Positions 23,491-32,806 of a stretch of 64,000 nucleotides of DNA are shown here, in pieces. The stretch is taken from positions 200,239 through 264,238 of the forward strand of contig NZ_BMRO01000011.1 in NCBI RefSeq assembly GCF_014648675.1, given 5' to 3'. The translations under genes were made by a program, and so were the position numbers. The notes below the pieces were generated by a model. That model worked only from the letters and a program-made list of their open reading frames with translations, searched no databases and was not told the DNA's origin. This stretch comes from Actinomadura livida (lineage in GTDB: Bacteria > Actinomycetota > Actinomycetes > Streptosporangiales > Streptosporangiaceae). Positions within the stretch are counted from its first letter, which is position 1, and each line of letters begins with the position of its first letter.

Positions 23491-24744
23491 ATGAAGAAGC
23501 GTACCGACAGGAAGATCGCCATCGCGGGCACCGCGGCGGCGGCCGTGCTGCTGCCCGCCGTCATGGTGGGCCTCGCGCAGGCCGGCGTGGGCGTCCCGAA
23601 GAAGCTGTCGGACGCCGTCGGCGACTCCGAACCGGTGCCCTCGTTCGGCCCCGCGGCGCAGCCGTCGGCGCCGGGCACCGCCCCGCAGCCGACGAAGTCG
23701 GCCAAGCCGGTGAAGCTGCCCGACGTCCCGACGGGCACCAACCCGTTCCGCACGGGCGGCGGCGCCCCCGCGCCCAACGACCCCGACACCAACGCGGGCA
23801 GGCGCGGCCAGAAGCCGAAGCTGCCCGCGGGCATCGGGTCCGGCAAGTACGCCAAGGCGCCCAACGGCGCCACCATCACCGGCGTCAAGAAGATCAACTC
23901 GCGGATCTTCGACGTCGAGATCGCGTCCCCCGCGCTCGGCGCGAAGGTGAAGACGCGCGTGATGGTCCCCAAGGGGTGGAGCGCGAAGTCCACCAAGACG
24001 TGGCCGACCGTGTACGCGTTCCACGGCGGCAACAACAACTACACGTCCTGGACCAAGGACTCCGACATCGAGCAGACCATCGGCCCGTACAACGCGATGG
24101 TCGTCATGCCCGAGGGCGGCTGGAACGGCTCCTACGCCAACTGGCACAACGGCGGCAGGGGCGGCATCCCCGAGTGGGAGAACTTCCACATGCGCGAGGT
24201 CATCCCGCTGATGGAGCGCAACTTCCGCGCCGGGGCGACCCGCGCCGCGATCGGCCTGTCGTCCGGCGGGCAGGGCGCCATGATCTACGCCGAGCGGCAC
24301 CGCGGGACGTTCAAGTACGCCGCGTCCTACAGCGGCGCCCTCAACATCAGCGCGCCCGGCATGCCGGCCATCCTCACGGCCATGAACCGCGAGTCGGGCA
24401 CCTCGATCTGGGGCGACCCGATCACCGCGCGAAGCAACTGGCGCGAGCACGACGCGACCGTGAACGTCGCCAAGCTCAAGGGCATCGGCGTGTACGTCTC
24501 GTCCGGCAACGGCGAGCCGGGCCCGTACGACAACCCGGAAACGCCGCCGCACCACGCGGGGCGGATCGGCGAGCAGCTGTCCGGCGTGATGGCGCAGAAC
24601 TTCGTCGCCGCCGCCAAGCAGGCGGGCGTCCCCGTCACCGCGAACCTGTACGGGCCGGGCATGCACAACTGGAAGTACTGGAAGCGCGAGCTGAAGCGCA
24701 GCTGGCCCGCCATCGCGGCCGCCATCGGGGCGCGCAAGTCCTGA
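23491..24744 (+). CDS. secreted esterase D / antigen 85-type hydrolase with Pro-rich linker
   Basis: A 417-residue protein: basic start and membrane segment (about 6-28), a Pro/Ala/Thr-rich low-complexity linker (about 45-115), then the hydrolase domain. WPTVYAFHGGNNNYTSW, the Ser in GLSSGGQGA and the His in GPGMHNWKYWKREL make up the expected active site. It is a paralogue of the protein at 4688. ATG 23491 has GGGGAG upstream. The linker suggests that the enzyme reaches through the cell wall. Confidence 0.82.
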   Translation: MKKRTDRKIAIAGTAAAAVLLPAVMVGLAQAGVGVPKKLSDAVGDSEPVPSFGPAAQPSAPGTAPQPTKSAKPVKLPDVPTGTNPFRTGGGAPAPNDPDTNAGRRGQKPKLPAGIGSGKYAKAPNGATITGVKKINSRIFDVEIASPALGAKVKTRVMVPKGWSAKSTKTWPTVYAFHGGNNNYTSWTKDSDIEQTIGPYNAMVVMPEGGWNGSYANWHNGGRGGIPEWENFHMREVIPLMERNFRAGATRAAIGLSSGGQGAMIYAERHRGTFKYAASYSGALNISAPGMPAILTAMNRESGTSIWGDPITARSNWREHDATVNVAKLKGIGVYVSSGNGEPGPYDNPETPPHHAGRIGEQLSGVMAQNFVAAAKQAGVPVTANLYGPGMHNWKYWKRELKRSWPAIAAAIGARKS

Positions 24745-24847
24745 CCGTGCTCTTGACCCCGCCGATTCACGTGTCCTGCGTCACGCCCGGCCCGCGAGAT
24801 CGCCGAATCGCGCGCGGCGCACCGCCGTCCCTGTGACGATGGAGGGC

Positions 24848-25819
24848 ATGACAGGAAGTGATGGTGCGGCTCTCGCCGGTGACCTCCCCCCATCCCTGTC
24901 GGCCGCGGCGCGCCCGCCCCGGTTCGGCGACGAACTGGCACGGCGGACCCGCCCCGTCGTCCTCTGGTACGGCTCGACGTACGGGGTGCTGGAACGGGTC
25001 CCCGGCGGCTGGATGATGTCGGGGATGGAGCGGATGTCCCCGCAGGACGCCCGCGACTCCCTCGCCTGGTGGTTCCGGAACATGGCGCGGTTCCACGCCA
25101 CCGGCGCGGACCGCACGGCCTACCACGACGGGGCCGCGCTCCTCGAACACGGGCACCTCGACGAGGTGACCGTGGCCGGGCGGGTGTTCCGCGTCGTCCG
25201 CGCCGACAGGTTCTGCCGGTTCGGCCTGGACGGCCCCGAGCCGCCGCGCCCCACCGACCCCGACGACCTCCCCGAGCCCCGCACGCGCCGCGACCCCGCC
25301 CGGTTCGACCACGGCCTGCTGCCGCCCGCGCGGCCGATGACCGGCGCGGAACTGCTCGGCGAGCACGTCCCCGCCGGGCCGGGCGTCCCGGCGGAGGTCA
25401 CCCGCGACGCCCGCCGCGCGCTCGCCACCCACCCCGGCGTCGTCCCCCTCGCCACGAGGTTCGCCGCCGCCGAGCGGGAGAACGGGACGTGGCCGCCGCA
25501 CGGCCCGTTCCTGCACAGCCCCGCCCGCGTCCGCGACCACCTCGCCGCGTACTTCGACACGCTCGTGCCGAAGATGCTGCGGCCCTCCCCGGCCGTCCTC
25601 GCCGAGTACCGCGCCGCCGCCGCCCTGCTCCGGGACGGGACGCGCCGCGCCGAGGTCACCGTCCTCGGCCGGTTCTTCCGCGTCGTCCGCGTCGAGTACA
25701 TCGTCCGGTCCGGGCCGGACGGCCCCGAGACCCCGCGGCCGTCGGACCGCGATCCCGAGGATTACCGCACCGGGTCCGGGGAGTTCCGCATCACGGGCCG
25801 CGCCGACGACGACCAGTGA
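24848..25819 (+). CDS. DUF5954-like protein with two repeats
   Basis: A 323-residue protein with two homologous halves, each ending in the same unit: EVTVAGRVFRVVRADRF...DGPEPPRPTDPDD and EVTVLGRFFRVVRVEYI...DGPETPRPSDRDP. This unit is what I remember from the actinobacterial DUF5954 family; the function is unknown. ATG 24848 is my choice, with GTG 24833 possible. The next gene follows after ten bases and is probably co-transcribed. Confidence 0.65.
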   Translation: MTGSDGAALAGDLPPSLSAAARPPRFGDELARRTRPVVLWYGSTYGVLERVPGGWMMSGMERMSPQDARDSLAWWFRNMARFHATGADRTAYHDGAALLEHGHLDEVTVAGRVFRVVRADRFCRFGLDGPEPPRPTDPDDLPEPRTRRDPARFDHGLLPPARPMTGAELLGEHVPAGPGVPAEVTRDARRALATHPGVVPLATRFAAAERENGTWPPHGPFLHSPARVRDHLAAYFDTLVPKMLRPSPAVLAEYRAAAALLRDGTRRAEVTVLGRFFRVVRVEYIVRSGPDGPETPRPSDRDPEDYRTGSGEFRITGRADDDQ

Positions 25820-25829
25820 CGGGCCGGCG

Positions 25830-26381
25830 ATGAAGGGGTTCGCGCGGCGGGAGTTCCAGCTCGTGCTGCTCCGCCGGATGGCCGACTACCAGCCCGGCCT
25901 CGTCGAGGACGCGGTGCGCGGGCTGGGCGCGTCCCGGACCGAGATGCGCGAGGCCAACGCCCGCTGGCAGCGCATCCTGCGGTCCCGGACGTTCCCGCGC
26001 GGCCTGCGCCGCTACGAGGCCGTCCTCGGCCCGGCGGCCGTCCGGGAACTGCGGATCGGCGACGTCTCCTGCGACGTCGCCCGCTGGCCGCCGCTCACCC
26101 TGTGGCCCGGCCTGGCGTTCGAGATCGTGCTCGCGCCGGACGGGTCGGTCGTGCGGGAATGGCTCGTCCGCGACGACGGCGTCCCCGTACCGCGCATGGA
26201 GACCGTCGACGACCTCGTCCCCTGGTCGTGCGTGGTCGGCGACGTCAGCGAGCGCTTCGAGGCGGTCACCCACCAGGACGGCGACGCCCCCAGCCGCTGG
26301 CACGCGACGCTGACCACCCCGGACGGCACCTACGTGGCCCATTTCGTATGGGGCCTTTTGCAGGTCGTGGCCGCCATCTGA
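25830..26381 (+). CDS. hypothetical protein downstream of DUF5954-like gene
   Basis: A 183-residue soluble protein with no recognised domain. Visible features are REFQLVLLRRMADYQPGLVE at the N-terminus and VREWLVRDDGVPVPR in the middle. Partner of the preceding gene by spacing. Confidence 0.6.
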   Translation: MKGFARREFQLVLLRRMADYQPGLVEDAVRGLGASRTEMREANARWQRILRSRTFPRGLRRYEAVLGPAAVRELRIGDVSCDVARWPPLTLWPGLAFEIVLAPDGSVVREWLVRDDGVPVPRMETVDDLVPWSCVVGDVSERFEAVTHQDGDAPSRWHATLTTPDGTYVAHFVWGLLQVVAAI

Positions 26382-26470
26382 AACATTGAAATCGGCTTGG
26401 CGGTTTCGGACACCGGATATTGCGCACGCCTCCCTAGCGTGAATGGCATGCGAGCTGCGACAGGCGTGCC

Positions 26471-27280
26471 ATGCCTCAAGTGACCGGACACGCCGCCGGC
26501 CATCCGTCGTGGGTGGAGCTGGCCAGCCCGGACCTCGAGGCGTCCAAGCACTTCTACTGCGAAGTGTTCGGCTGGTACGCCTACACGCTGACCGTCGGCA
26601 GCGTCGGGGAGTACGAGATGTTCACCCTGGGCGACATCCAGGGTCCGGCCATCGGTGGAATGTTCGAACTCGCTGACGACTCGTTGCACTCCTCCTGGAC
26701 GATCTACTTCCACACCGACGACCTGGACGCATCGCTCGACCTCGTCCGCGCCGCCGGCGGCCAGGTGCTCGTCGAGCCCGTGGACATCGCCGATCTCGGC
26801 CGGATGGCCCAGTGCTCCGACTCGCAGGGCGCCGACTTCGCCTTCTGGTTCCCCTACAACCTCAAGAGCGCCGAGGCCATCGACGAACCGTCCACGATGT
26901 GCTGGGTGGAGCTGTCGACCCCCGACATCCACGAGGCCCGCCGCTTCTACGGGCGGGTGTTCGGCTGGAAGCCCGTGGACCGCTCCTACGAAGCGCTGAC
27001 CTACACCGAATGGAAGCTCGGCACCTGGTCCGTGGCGGGCATGGTCTCCCTGGCCGAGCGGTGGGCACCCGACACCCCGCCCCACTGGACGCCCTACATC
27101 TGGGTCTCCGACTGCGACGCCGTCGCCGCGCGGGCCGCGGAACTCGGCGCGCAGGTGCACGTCCCCCCGACCGACATCGGGCCCGGCCGCCTCTCCATCC
27201 TCACCGACCCCGCAGGCGCCCGAATAGCCGTAATAACCCCAAAGGACTCCGACCTAAGAGCCCTGAAAACGCTGCCCTGA
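26471..27280 (+). CDS. two-domain VOC/glyoxalase-family protein
   Basis: A 269-residue protein made of two VOC modules (residues about 10-125 and 140-260). Each starts with a similar strand: WVELASPDLEASKHFYCEVF and WVELSTPDIHEARRFYGRVF, and the domains end in AFWFP and IAVITP. Proteins of this layout are often annotated as hydroxylase or glyoxalase-like without known substrate. Its end overlaps the convergent SLOG gene by 27 bases. Confidence 0.82.
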   Translation: MPQVTGHAAGHPSWVELASPDLEASKHFYCEVFGWYAYTLTVGSVGEYEMFTLGDIQGPAIGGMFELADDSLHSSWTIYFHTDDLDASLDLVRAAGGQVLVEPVDIADLGRMAQCSDSQGADFAFWFPYNLKSAEAIDEPSTMCWVELSTPDIHEARRFYGRVFGWKPVDRSYEALTYTEWKLGTWSVAGMVSLAERWAPDTPPHWTPYIWVSDCDAVAARAAELGAQVHVPPTDIGPGRLSILTDPAGARIAVITPKDSDLRALKTLP

Positions 27281-27760
27281 CCCCCCGGTGCGCCGGGCGC
27301 CCTCGGGCCAGATGACGTGCACGGCGACGCCCCGCCGGCGCGCGTACTCGACGACCTCGGCGGTACCGCCGCCTCCCCTGGCGGGGGCGCCGTCCCAGAC
27401 GGCGATGAGACGGTCGACCCGGTCGAGCATCGTCAGCCCCGCGTCCCGGTAAGGCCCCGGGCCGGGCAGAACGTGCGGCAGTGCCCGGATCCGTGACGCA
27501 CGCGCCTTCAACTCCTCGAAGCCCCGGCGCGCCCGCCCACCCAGCGCCGCGGCGTAGCCGGTGGCGGGGATGACGACCTCCAGGCGCCCGCCCAGATGCA
27601 GGACGGCCCGTGCGAAGATCTGGTCGGCTCCGGCGGCCAGGCATGACACGCCCACGATGTCCCGTGTGCTCTGCGCCCGGAGCTCCGTGCGGATCGCCTC
27701 GTCCACCATGACGGTGGTCGGCTCGTCGAGATCCCGGTGCCCGGTGATGGCGATCCGCAT
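27254..27760 (-). CDS. SLOG-domain nucleotide-sensing protein
   Basis: A 168-residue Rossmann-type protein. MRIAITGHRDLDEP at the N-terminus, SCLAAGADQIFARAVLHLGG, and DRLIAVWDGAPARGGGGTAE are the motifs of the SLOG (DprA/LOG-like) fold, which binds or cleaves nucleotides. SLOG proteins often pair with SLATT membrane effectors in predicted conflict systems, and the SLATT gene is 66 bases upstream on the same strand. ATG 27760 is preceded by GAGGAGG. Confidence 0.75.
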   Translation of the reverse strand: MRIAITGHRDLDEPTTVMVDEAIRTELRAQSTRDIVGVSCLAAGADQIFARAVLHLGGRLEVVIPATGYAAALGGRARRGFEELKARASRIRALPHVLPGPGPYRDAGLTMLDRVDRLIAVWDGAPARGGGGTAEVVEYARRRGVAVHVIWPEGARRTGGSGQRFQGS

Positions 27761-27826
27761 GGGCCTCCTCCCTGTGCTGCGGCCGTTCGTTGCTCGGTGG
27801 GTCAATGGTCCCCCGCCGATTCCGGT

Positions 27827-28705
27827 TCATACGTGGGAGGCCCACCAGAGGGTGTGCTCCCGGGAGATGGCCTCCTCGACCTCGTCGACGAAGTGCGCCC
27901 ACTCCGAATCCGTGGCCGGCCACTCCAGCCGCGAGGCGATCTCGGCGAGTTCCTGCGCCGCGATGCCGTACGCGGTGGCGAGCTGCTGATGCTGGCGCGT
28001 CTGCACCCAGGCGAGCCCGCCGGCCGCGACGGCGGCCACGATGCCCGGCAGATCGAGGCCGAGCATCCCCACCGCGTTGAGGACGGCCGCGACCAGGCCC
28101 GCGGCCTCCAGCGCGGCGAGGAAGATCGACCAGCGTGCGACGCTGCGCCCGTGCTCCGCCGAGCGGTGGGCGTACCAGCGGTACTGGTCCTCGATCCGGC
28201 CGGCCCGGTAGGCGCGCCTGCGCCCGTCGAGGTCCCGGGCGCGCAACTCCCGCATCTCGTCGGTGACCTGGAGCCCGCCGCCGTCGCCGTCGATGACGAG
28301 CGCGCCCAGGTTGCCGCGGATCACCGAGAAGCGGTGCAGCAGCAGCGACTCGGCCGCGCGGTCGTCCACATCGTCCACCCCGAAGGGCTGGCCGCCCACC
28401 GCGAACCGCCACGCCAGGGTCTTGGCGGACTCCGCGGCCGCCCGCGACTCGTACCACTGCCGGTCGGGACGTTCCGTCAGCAGGTACACCTCGATGACCA
28501 GGCCGACGCCGAGCCCCGCGGCCGCGAGCAGCGCCGCCGCGTCGACCCTGCTCACCTCGAAGGTGAGCGTCCCCATCACGGCGGCGGTGAGCAGCGCGAT
28601 GAGCCGCAGCCCGGTCGCGACGAGCAGCCGGTGCTGCCCGGTCACGGCACTGGTGTCCGCTGCCCGGAAAAGTGCTGGATAGTGCGATTCGGCGAGTGCC
28701 TCCAC
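27827..28705 (-). CDS. SLATT/DUF4231 membrane effector-like protein
   Basis: A 292-residue protein with two pairs of membrane segments (about 28-72 and 195-230) separated by a soluble region. AESAKTLAWRFAVGGQPF, YRAGRIEDQYRWYAHRSAEH and the following helices match DUF4231/SLATT proteins, proposed pore-forming effectors of nucleotide-signal conflict systems. The GTG start at 28705 lies back to back with the FxsA gene. A link to the Fxs system is inferred from position; similar linkage is common in actinomycetes. Confidence 0.75.
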   Translation of the reverse strand: MEALAESHYPALFRAADTSAVTGQHRLLVATGLRLIALLTAAVMGTLTFEVSRVDAAALLAAAGLGVGLVIEVYLLTERPDRQWYESRAAAESAKTLAWRFAVGGQPFGVDDVDDRAAESLLLHRFSVIRGNLGALVIDGDGGGLQVTDEMRELRARDLDGRRRAYRAGRIEDQYRWYAHRSAEHGRSVARWSIFLAALEAAGLVAAVLNAVGMLGLDLPGIVAAVAAGGLAWVQTRQHQQLATAYGIAAQELAEIASRLEWPATDSEWAHFVDEVEEAISREHTLWWASHV

Positions 28706-29054
28706 ACTTTGAGTGGAATGTCAGCTCTTGTCCACGTCAAGGTTGTGTGGATAAGTCCACAGTCCCGAGTTGTCCGACTTCGGCCACGGGATCGACGAAA
28801 CCCTGACCAGGGAGTCCGCATCGAAACGGGCACGAGTGGCGGTGGACCGGAACGCTCACGCGATAACGGTCGTGCCAAAAAGAAGACAGGCGAATGTGGA
28901 ATGTGCCACCCTGCCGGACATGGAGCTTTGTGGTCCGCACAAAAGTTCGATGGTGCAGGACCCAAGGGCCGTCAAAGCGCCAGTCTGCACGATATTGATG
29001 CGCACGGACGGGCATACTGTCGCCACGCACTGTCACCCTGCCGGATGGATAATC
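28706..29054. other. divergent promoter region between SLATT and FxsA genes
   Basis: These 349 bases are less GC-rich than the surroundings. A frame extends upstream of FxsA but has no FxsA-like content. A TACTGT hexamer at 29015-29020 could be a -10 box for FxsA; no matching -35 at normal spacing was found. Nothing else was recognised. Confidence 0.4.
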
Positions 29055-29237
29055 ATGATTGCTCTTGTTGAAGAAGCGGGCGCAGCGGAACGCACGGACC
29101 TGCGGGACCTGTCTCCGGAGGAGCTGGTGCTGAGGCCCGAGGCGAGCGGTATCGTGGCACGGCTCACCAGGACGGACGAAGTCGACGGGGATGGCTCCGA
29201 GGCCGTCCGCGTCGCGGCGTTCAACTCTTTCATCTGA
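29055..29237 (+). CDS. fxsA: FxSxx-COOH precursor peptide
   Basis: A 60-residue peptide that ends VAAFNSFI, exactly the F-x-S-x-x-COOH tail that defines FxsA precursors. The rest (TDLRDLSPEELVLRPEASGI) is the typical acidic leader. ATG 29055 gives the usual length; a longer frame to 28770 lacks family features. FxsB-type enzymes link Phe and Ser of the tail in a three-residue cyclophane. It lies 17 bases before the fxsB gene. Confidence 0.88.
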   Translation: MIALVEEAGAAERTDLRDLSPEELVLRPEASGIVARLTRTDEVDGDGSEAVRVAAFNSFI

Positions 29238-29254
29238 AATCACATTACGCCGCC

Positions 29255-31522
29255 ATGCCCCCGTCAACACCGTTCCGGCAATTCGTGCTCAAGGTGCACA
29301 GCAGGTGTGATCTCGCATGTGACCATTGCTACGTATTCGAGCACGCCGACCAGAGTTGGCGGGGGCGTCCGGCCGCCATGGCCGTGCGCACGATGGAGCG
29401 CACGGCCGAGCGCGTCGCCGAGCATGTGCGGGCCCACGATCTCACGGAGGTCTGCCTGGTCCTGCACGGCGGCGAACCCCTGCTGGCCGGAGCAGGCCAT
29501 CTGCGCGACCTCATCATCGCCTTGCGGACGCCGCTCAGCGGTTCATGCGAGATAGACCTGCGGATGCACACCAACGGCGTCCTGCTCGACCGGCGGTTCT
29601 GCGAACTGTTCCGCGAGCAGGACGTCAAGGTCGGCATCTCGCTCGACGGCGACCGGACGGCCAACGACCGGCACCGGCGCTACCGGGACGGGCGCAGCAG
29701 TTACGACAAGGTCGTCCGCGCCATCGAGCTGCTCCGCCGCGAGTATCCCGACCGCTACTCCGGGCTGCTGTGCACCGTCGACGTCGCGAACGACCCGATC
29801 GCGGTCTACGAGGCGCTCATCGCGCACGAACCGCCCGCGATCGACTTCCTCTGGCCGCACCACACCTGGGACCGCCCGCCGCCCGCCGGGCACGGCGACT
29901 GGCTGAAAGCGGTCGCGGACCGGTGGCTCGACGACGGCCGGCCGGTCCCGGTGCGCGTCTTCGACTCGATCATCAGCACCGCACGGGGCGGCCCCGCCCT
30001 CACCGAGTCGCTCGGGCTGGAGGCCAGCGACCTGCTGGTCGTGGAGACCGACGGCGCCTACGAACAGGCCGATTCCTTGAAAACGGCCTTCGACGGCGCC
30101 CCGGACACCGGGATGGACGTCTTCCGGCATTCGATCGACGATGCCGGGCGGCACGCGGGCATCGGGGCACGTCAGGGCGGGCTCGCCGCCCTGTGCGAGA
30201 CGTGCCGGGCATGCCCGGTCGTGGCCACCTGCGGCGGCGGGCTGTTCGCCCACCGCTACCGCGGTGACGGCACCGGCTTCGCGAATCCCAGCGTCTTCTG
30301 CGGTGATCTGCTCGCGCTGATCGGCCATGTCCAGGAGCGGACCACGCGCGCGCCGCACGTGCTGCCGCCCGCCGTCGTGCGGTCGGTGGCGACGGGGCAC
30401 GGCGACCGGGCGGCGATCGCCCGGCTCGGGACCGCGCAGGCGATCGGCCGCCGGTCACTGCTCGCGGCCGTCGGCGCCACCACCGCCCCGTCGGACGCAT
30501 GGGAGGCGATCAAGCGGATCGGCGCCGCGAACCCCGACGCCTACGACTGGGCGCTATCGCATCCCTACGTGCGGGCCTGGGCCGTCGAACGGCTTCGCGC
30601 CCTGAACCGGCCGGCCGGCCCGGCATCCGCCGCACAGCGGGACGACGGGCTGCTGGCCACCGTCGCATGCCTGGCCGCAGCCAGAGCGTCCGAGAACGTC
30701 ACCCTGCCCGTCCCGGTGCGCCACGGCGCGGTCTACTTCCCGGGACTCGGACGTCACGAAGTGCCGGGGCGCGGTATGACCAGGGTTCGCGTGGACGCCG
30801 GAAGCCTGGACGTGGAAGGCGCCACACGGTTCGACGCGGTGCGCCATCTGACGGCCGGCACGTTCACCGTGGCGCTGGACGACCTCGACCCGTTCCGCGA
30901 CTGCCACGACCACCCCGCCGCCGGGCGCGTGCCCGCCGCGGAGTTCGCGCGGTGGCAGGCCTTCTTCGAGGAGGCGTGGACGCTGCTGGAGAAGGAGTAC
31001 GCGGAGTACGCGCCCGCGATCTCCGAAGCGCTGACGACGATCGTCCCGCTCGACCCGCCCGCGTCCGGCGCCAGCGTCAGCTCGGCGGCGCGGGACGCCT
31101 ACGGGTCGGTCGCGATCGCGCTGCCCGAGAGCCCGGCGATGCTGTGCCTGCTGATCCTGCACGAGTTCCAGCATGTGAAGCTCGGTGCCGTCCTCGACTT
31201 CGCCGACCTGTACGACAAGGCCGACGACCGCCTGTACCACGCGCCCTGGCGCGGGGACCCGCGTCCCCTGGAGGGGCTTCTGCAGGGGACGTACGCACAC
31301 GTCGCCGTAGCCGACTTCTGGTTCCGGCGCACGCGGCATCCGGATCCGGACACCGCCGCCGAGGCCGCCCGCCACTTCGGCGACTGGTATCCGAAGACGC
31401 TGGCGGCGACCCGCACGCTCCAGGACTGCGGCGCCCTGACCGGGCTCGGCGAGCAGTTCGTCGCGACGATGCGCCGGACGCTGGAGTGCTGGGACGTTCC
31501 AGACCCGCTGCCGGAACGGTAA
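29255..31522 (+). CDS. fxsB: FxsB radical SAM/SPASM enzyme fused to a HExxH domain
   Basis: A 755-residue fusion. Residues 1-370 are a radical SAM/SPASM enzyme: C18-x3-C22-x2-C25 in RCDLACDHCY binds the reactive cluster, and CETCRACPVVATCGGG belongs to the auxiliary-cluster region. FxsB proteins were described as cyclophane-forming peptide maturases. The C-terminal part contains LLILHEFQHVKLG, with H636-E637-x2-H640 as metal site, typical of the HEXXH domain that often accompanies FxsB and is reported as a peptide beta-hydroxylase type in related systems. Fusion lets one polypeptide do two modifications on FxsA. Confidence 0.9.
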   Translation: MPPSTPFRQFVLKVHSRCDLACDHCYVFEHADQSWRGRPAAMAVRTMERTAERVAEHVRAHDLTEVCLVLHGGEPLLAGAGHLRDLIIALRTPLSGSCEIDLRMHTNGVLLDRRFCELFREQDVKVGISLDGDRTANDRHRRYRDGRSSYDKVVRAIELLRREYPDRYSGLLCTVDVANDPIAVYEALIAHEPPAIDFLWPHHTWDRPPPAGHGDWLKAVADRWLDDGRPVPVRVFDSIISTARGGPALTESLGLEASDLLVVETDGAYEQADSLKTAFDGAPDTGMDVFRHSIDDAGRHAGIGARQGGLAALCETCRACPVVATCGGGLFAHRYRGDGTGFANPSVFCGDLLALIGHVQERTTRAPHVLPPAVVRSVATGHGDRAAIARLGTAQAIGRRSLLAAVGATTAPSDAWEAIKRIGAANPDAYDWALSHPYVRAWAVERLRALNRPAGPASAAQRDDGLLATVACLAAARASENVTLPVPVRHGAVYFPGLGRHEVPGRGMTRVRVDAGSLDVEGATRFDAVRHLTAGTFTVALDDLDPFRDCHDHPAAGRVPAAEFARWQAFFEEAWTLLEKEYAEYAPAISEALTTIVPLDPPASGASVSSAARDAYGSVAIALPESPAMLCLLILHEFQHVKLGAVLDFADLYDKADDRLYHAPWRGDPRPLEGLLQGTYAHVAVADFWFRRTRHPDPDTAAEAARHFGDWYPKTLAATRTLQDCGALTGLGEQFVATMRRTLECWDVPDPLPER

Positions 31523-31595
31523 AACTCCACATTTGACGGGCTGTAATCTTGCCGCTCCTGGCGCTATACATTGATGAAACCTCCGAGGGAGCGGC

Positions 31596-32792
31596 ATGGC
31601 GGGACGAAGGCAGGTGGAAGAGGCGCGCCCGCACTTCTTCCTGAGCTATGCCAGGCCGCGCTACCGGCCCGAGGACGGCGACCGCTGGGTGTCGAAGTTC
31701 TTCCACGATCTATGCCAGGACATAAGCCAGGCTACGGGCGCGCGTAATCCCGGTTTTATGGACAGGCAGATCGACGTGGGCACCGAGTGGCCGGACCAGC
31801 TCGCGGACGCGCTGGCGAACTGCCGCGTCTTTGTCGCGCTCTTCTCACCCGCCTACTTCACCAGCGAGTACTGCGGCAAGGAATGGGCGGCCTTCCTGAA
31901 GCGCTACTACGCGCAGACCGCCGGGCTGGACAGCCCGCCGGCGATCATCCCGGCGCTGTGGACGCGAATGGAGATGGCCGAAATCCCCGAACCGCTGCAC
32001 AGCATGCAGAACATCCCGCCCGAGTTCCCGCCCGCCTACGGCAGCGAGGGCCTCTACGGAATCATGAAGCTGGGCCGGTTTCGCGAGCAGTACAAGGAGA
32101 CCGTGCTGCGGCTGGCCACCGTCATCAAGGACCGGGCCGCCGAATGCGCCCTCCCTTTCAGCGAGGTCCCGTCGCTGGCGACGGTGCAGAGCCCGTTCGC
32201 GGGCGCGGCGCCCGGCTCGCCGCGCCCGGCGATCCGCCTCACCCTGGCCGCGCAGGCGATCGGCCAGCTGCCGTCCGGCCGGGACACCTACTACTACGGC
32301 CGGACGGCCCGCGAGTGGACACCGTTCCGCACCGAGAAGCACACGATGCCGATCGGCTACTTCGCCAGGCAGGTGCTCAGCGAACTCGGTCACGACTCCT
32401 TCGTCGCGAGCGCGGACGAGCCGCCGCAGGACCCCGGAGGCGCGCCCGGACTGCTCGTCGTCGACCCGTGGGCGGTCAAGGACCGGGTCATCGGCAAACG
32501 GCTCCGGCAGATCGACCGGGACCCCGTCCAGGTCCTGGCCCCGTTCAACTACGAGGACCCGCAGACGGCGAAGCGGGTCGAGACACTCCGCGCGGACGTG
32601 GCGGAGGTACTGCCCAACGCGGCCGCGCTGAACGGCTCGGCCCCCCACCTCACCTCCGCCCGCGCGTTCCGCGAAGCGCTGCCCAAGGCCGTCCACGAGG
32701 CGCTCATGCGGCACTTGAAGACCACAGACGTGCACCCGCCGCAGGCCCCGCCCTCCACGCCTCGGCGGCGGCTTCAGGAGCCGGAGGCCTAG
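31596..32792 (+). CDS. fxsC: FxsC-type TIR-like protein
   Basis: A 398-residue protein. The N-terminal 160 residues are TIR-like: PHFFLSYARPRYRPEDGDRW, VFVALFSPAYFTSEYCGKEW (with the Glu typical of TIR NADases) and a Pro-rich loop. The C-terminal half resembles a second Rossmann-like domain (LLVVDPWAVKDRVIGKRLRQ). FxsC is the usual third member of the system. The job is unknown; NAD cleavage in a conflict response is possible but unproven. Confidence 0.83.
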   Translation: MAGRRQVEEARPHFFLSYARPRYRPEDGDRWVSKFFHDLCQDISQATGARNPGFMDRQIDVGTEWPDQLADALANCRVFVALFSPAYFTSEYCGKEWAAFLKRYYAQTAGLDSPPAIIPALWTRMEMAEIPEPLHSMQNIPPEFPPAYGSEGLYGIMKLGRFREQYKETVLRLATVIKDRAAECALPFSEVPSLATVQSPFAGAAPGSPRPAIRLTLAAQAIGQLPSGRDTYYYGRTAREWTPFRTEKHTMPIGYFARQVLSELGHDSFVASADEPPQDPGGAPGLLVVDPWAVKDRVIGKRLRQIDRDPVQVLAPFNYEDPQTAKRVETLRADVAEVLPNAAALNGSAPHLTSARAFREALPKAVHEALMRHLKTTDVHPPQAPPSTPRRRLQEPEA

Positions 32793-32806
32793 GCGAGGAG
32801 TACACC

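Noticed and set aside
28770-29054. Long upstream extension of the fxsA frame
   Set aside because: FxsA precursors are about 60 residues; the extension has no leader-like features and covers the likely promoter.
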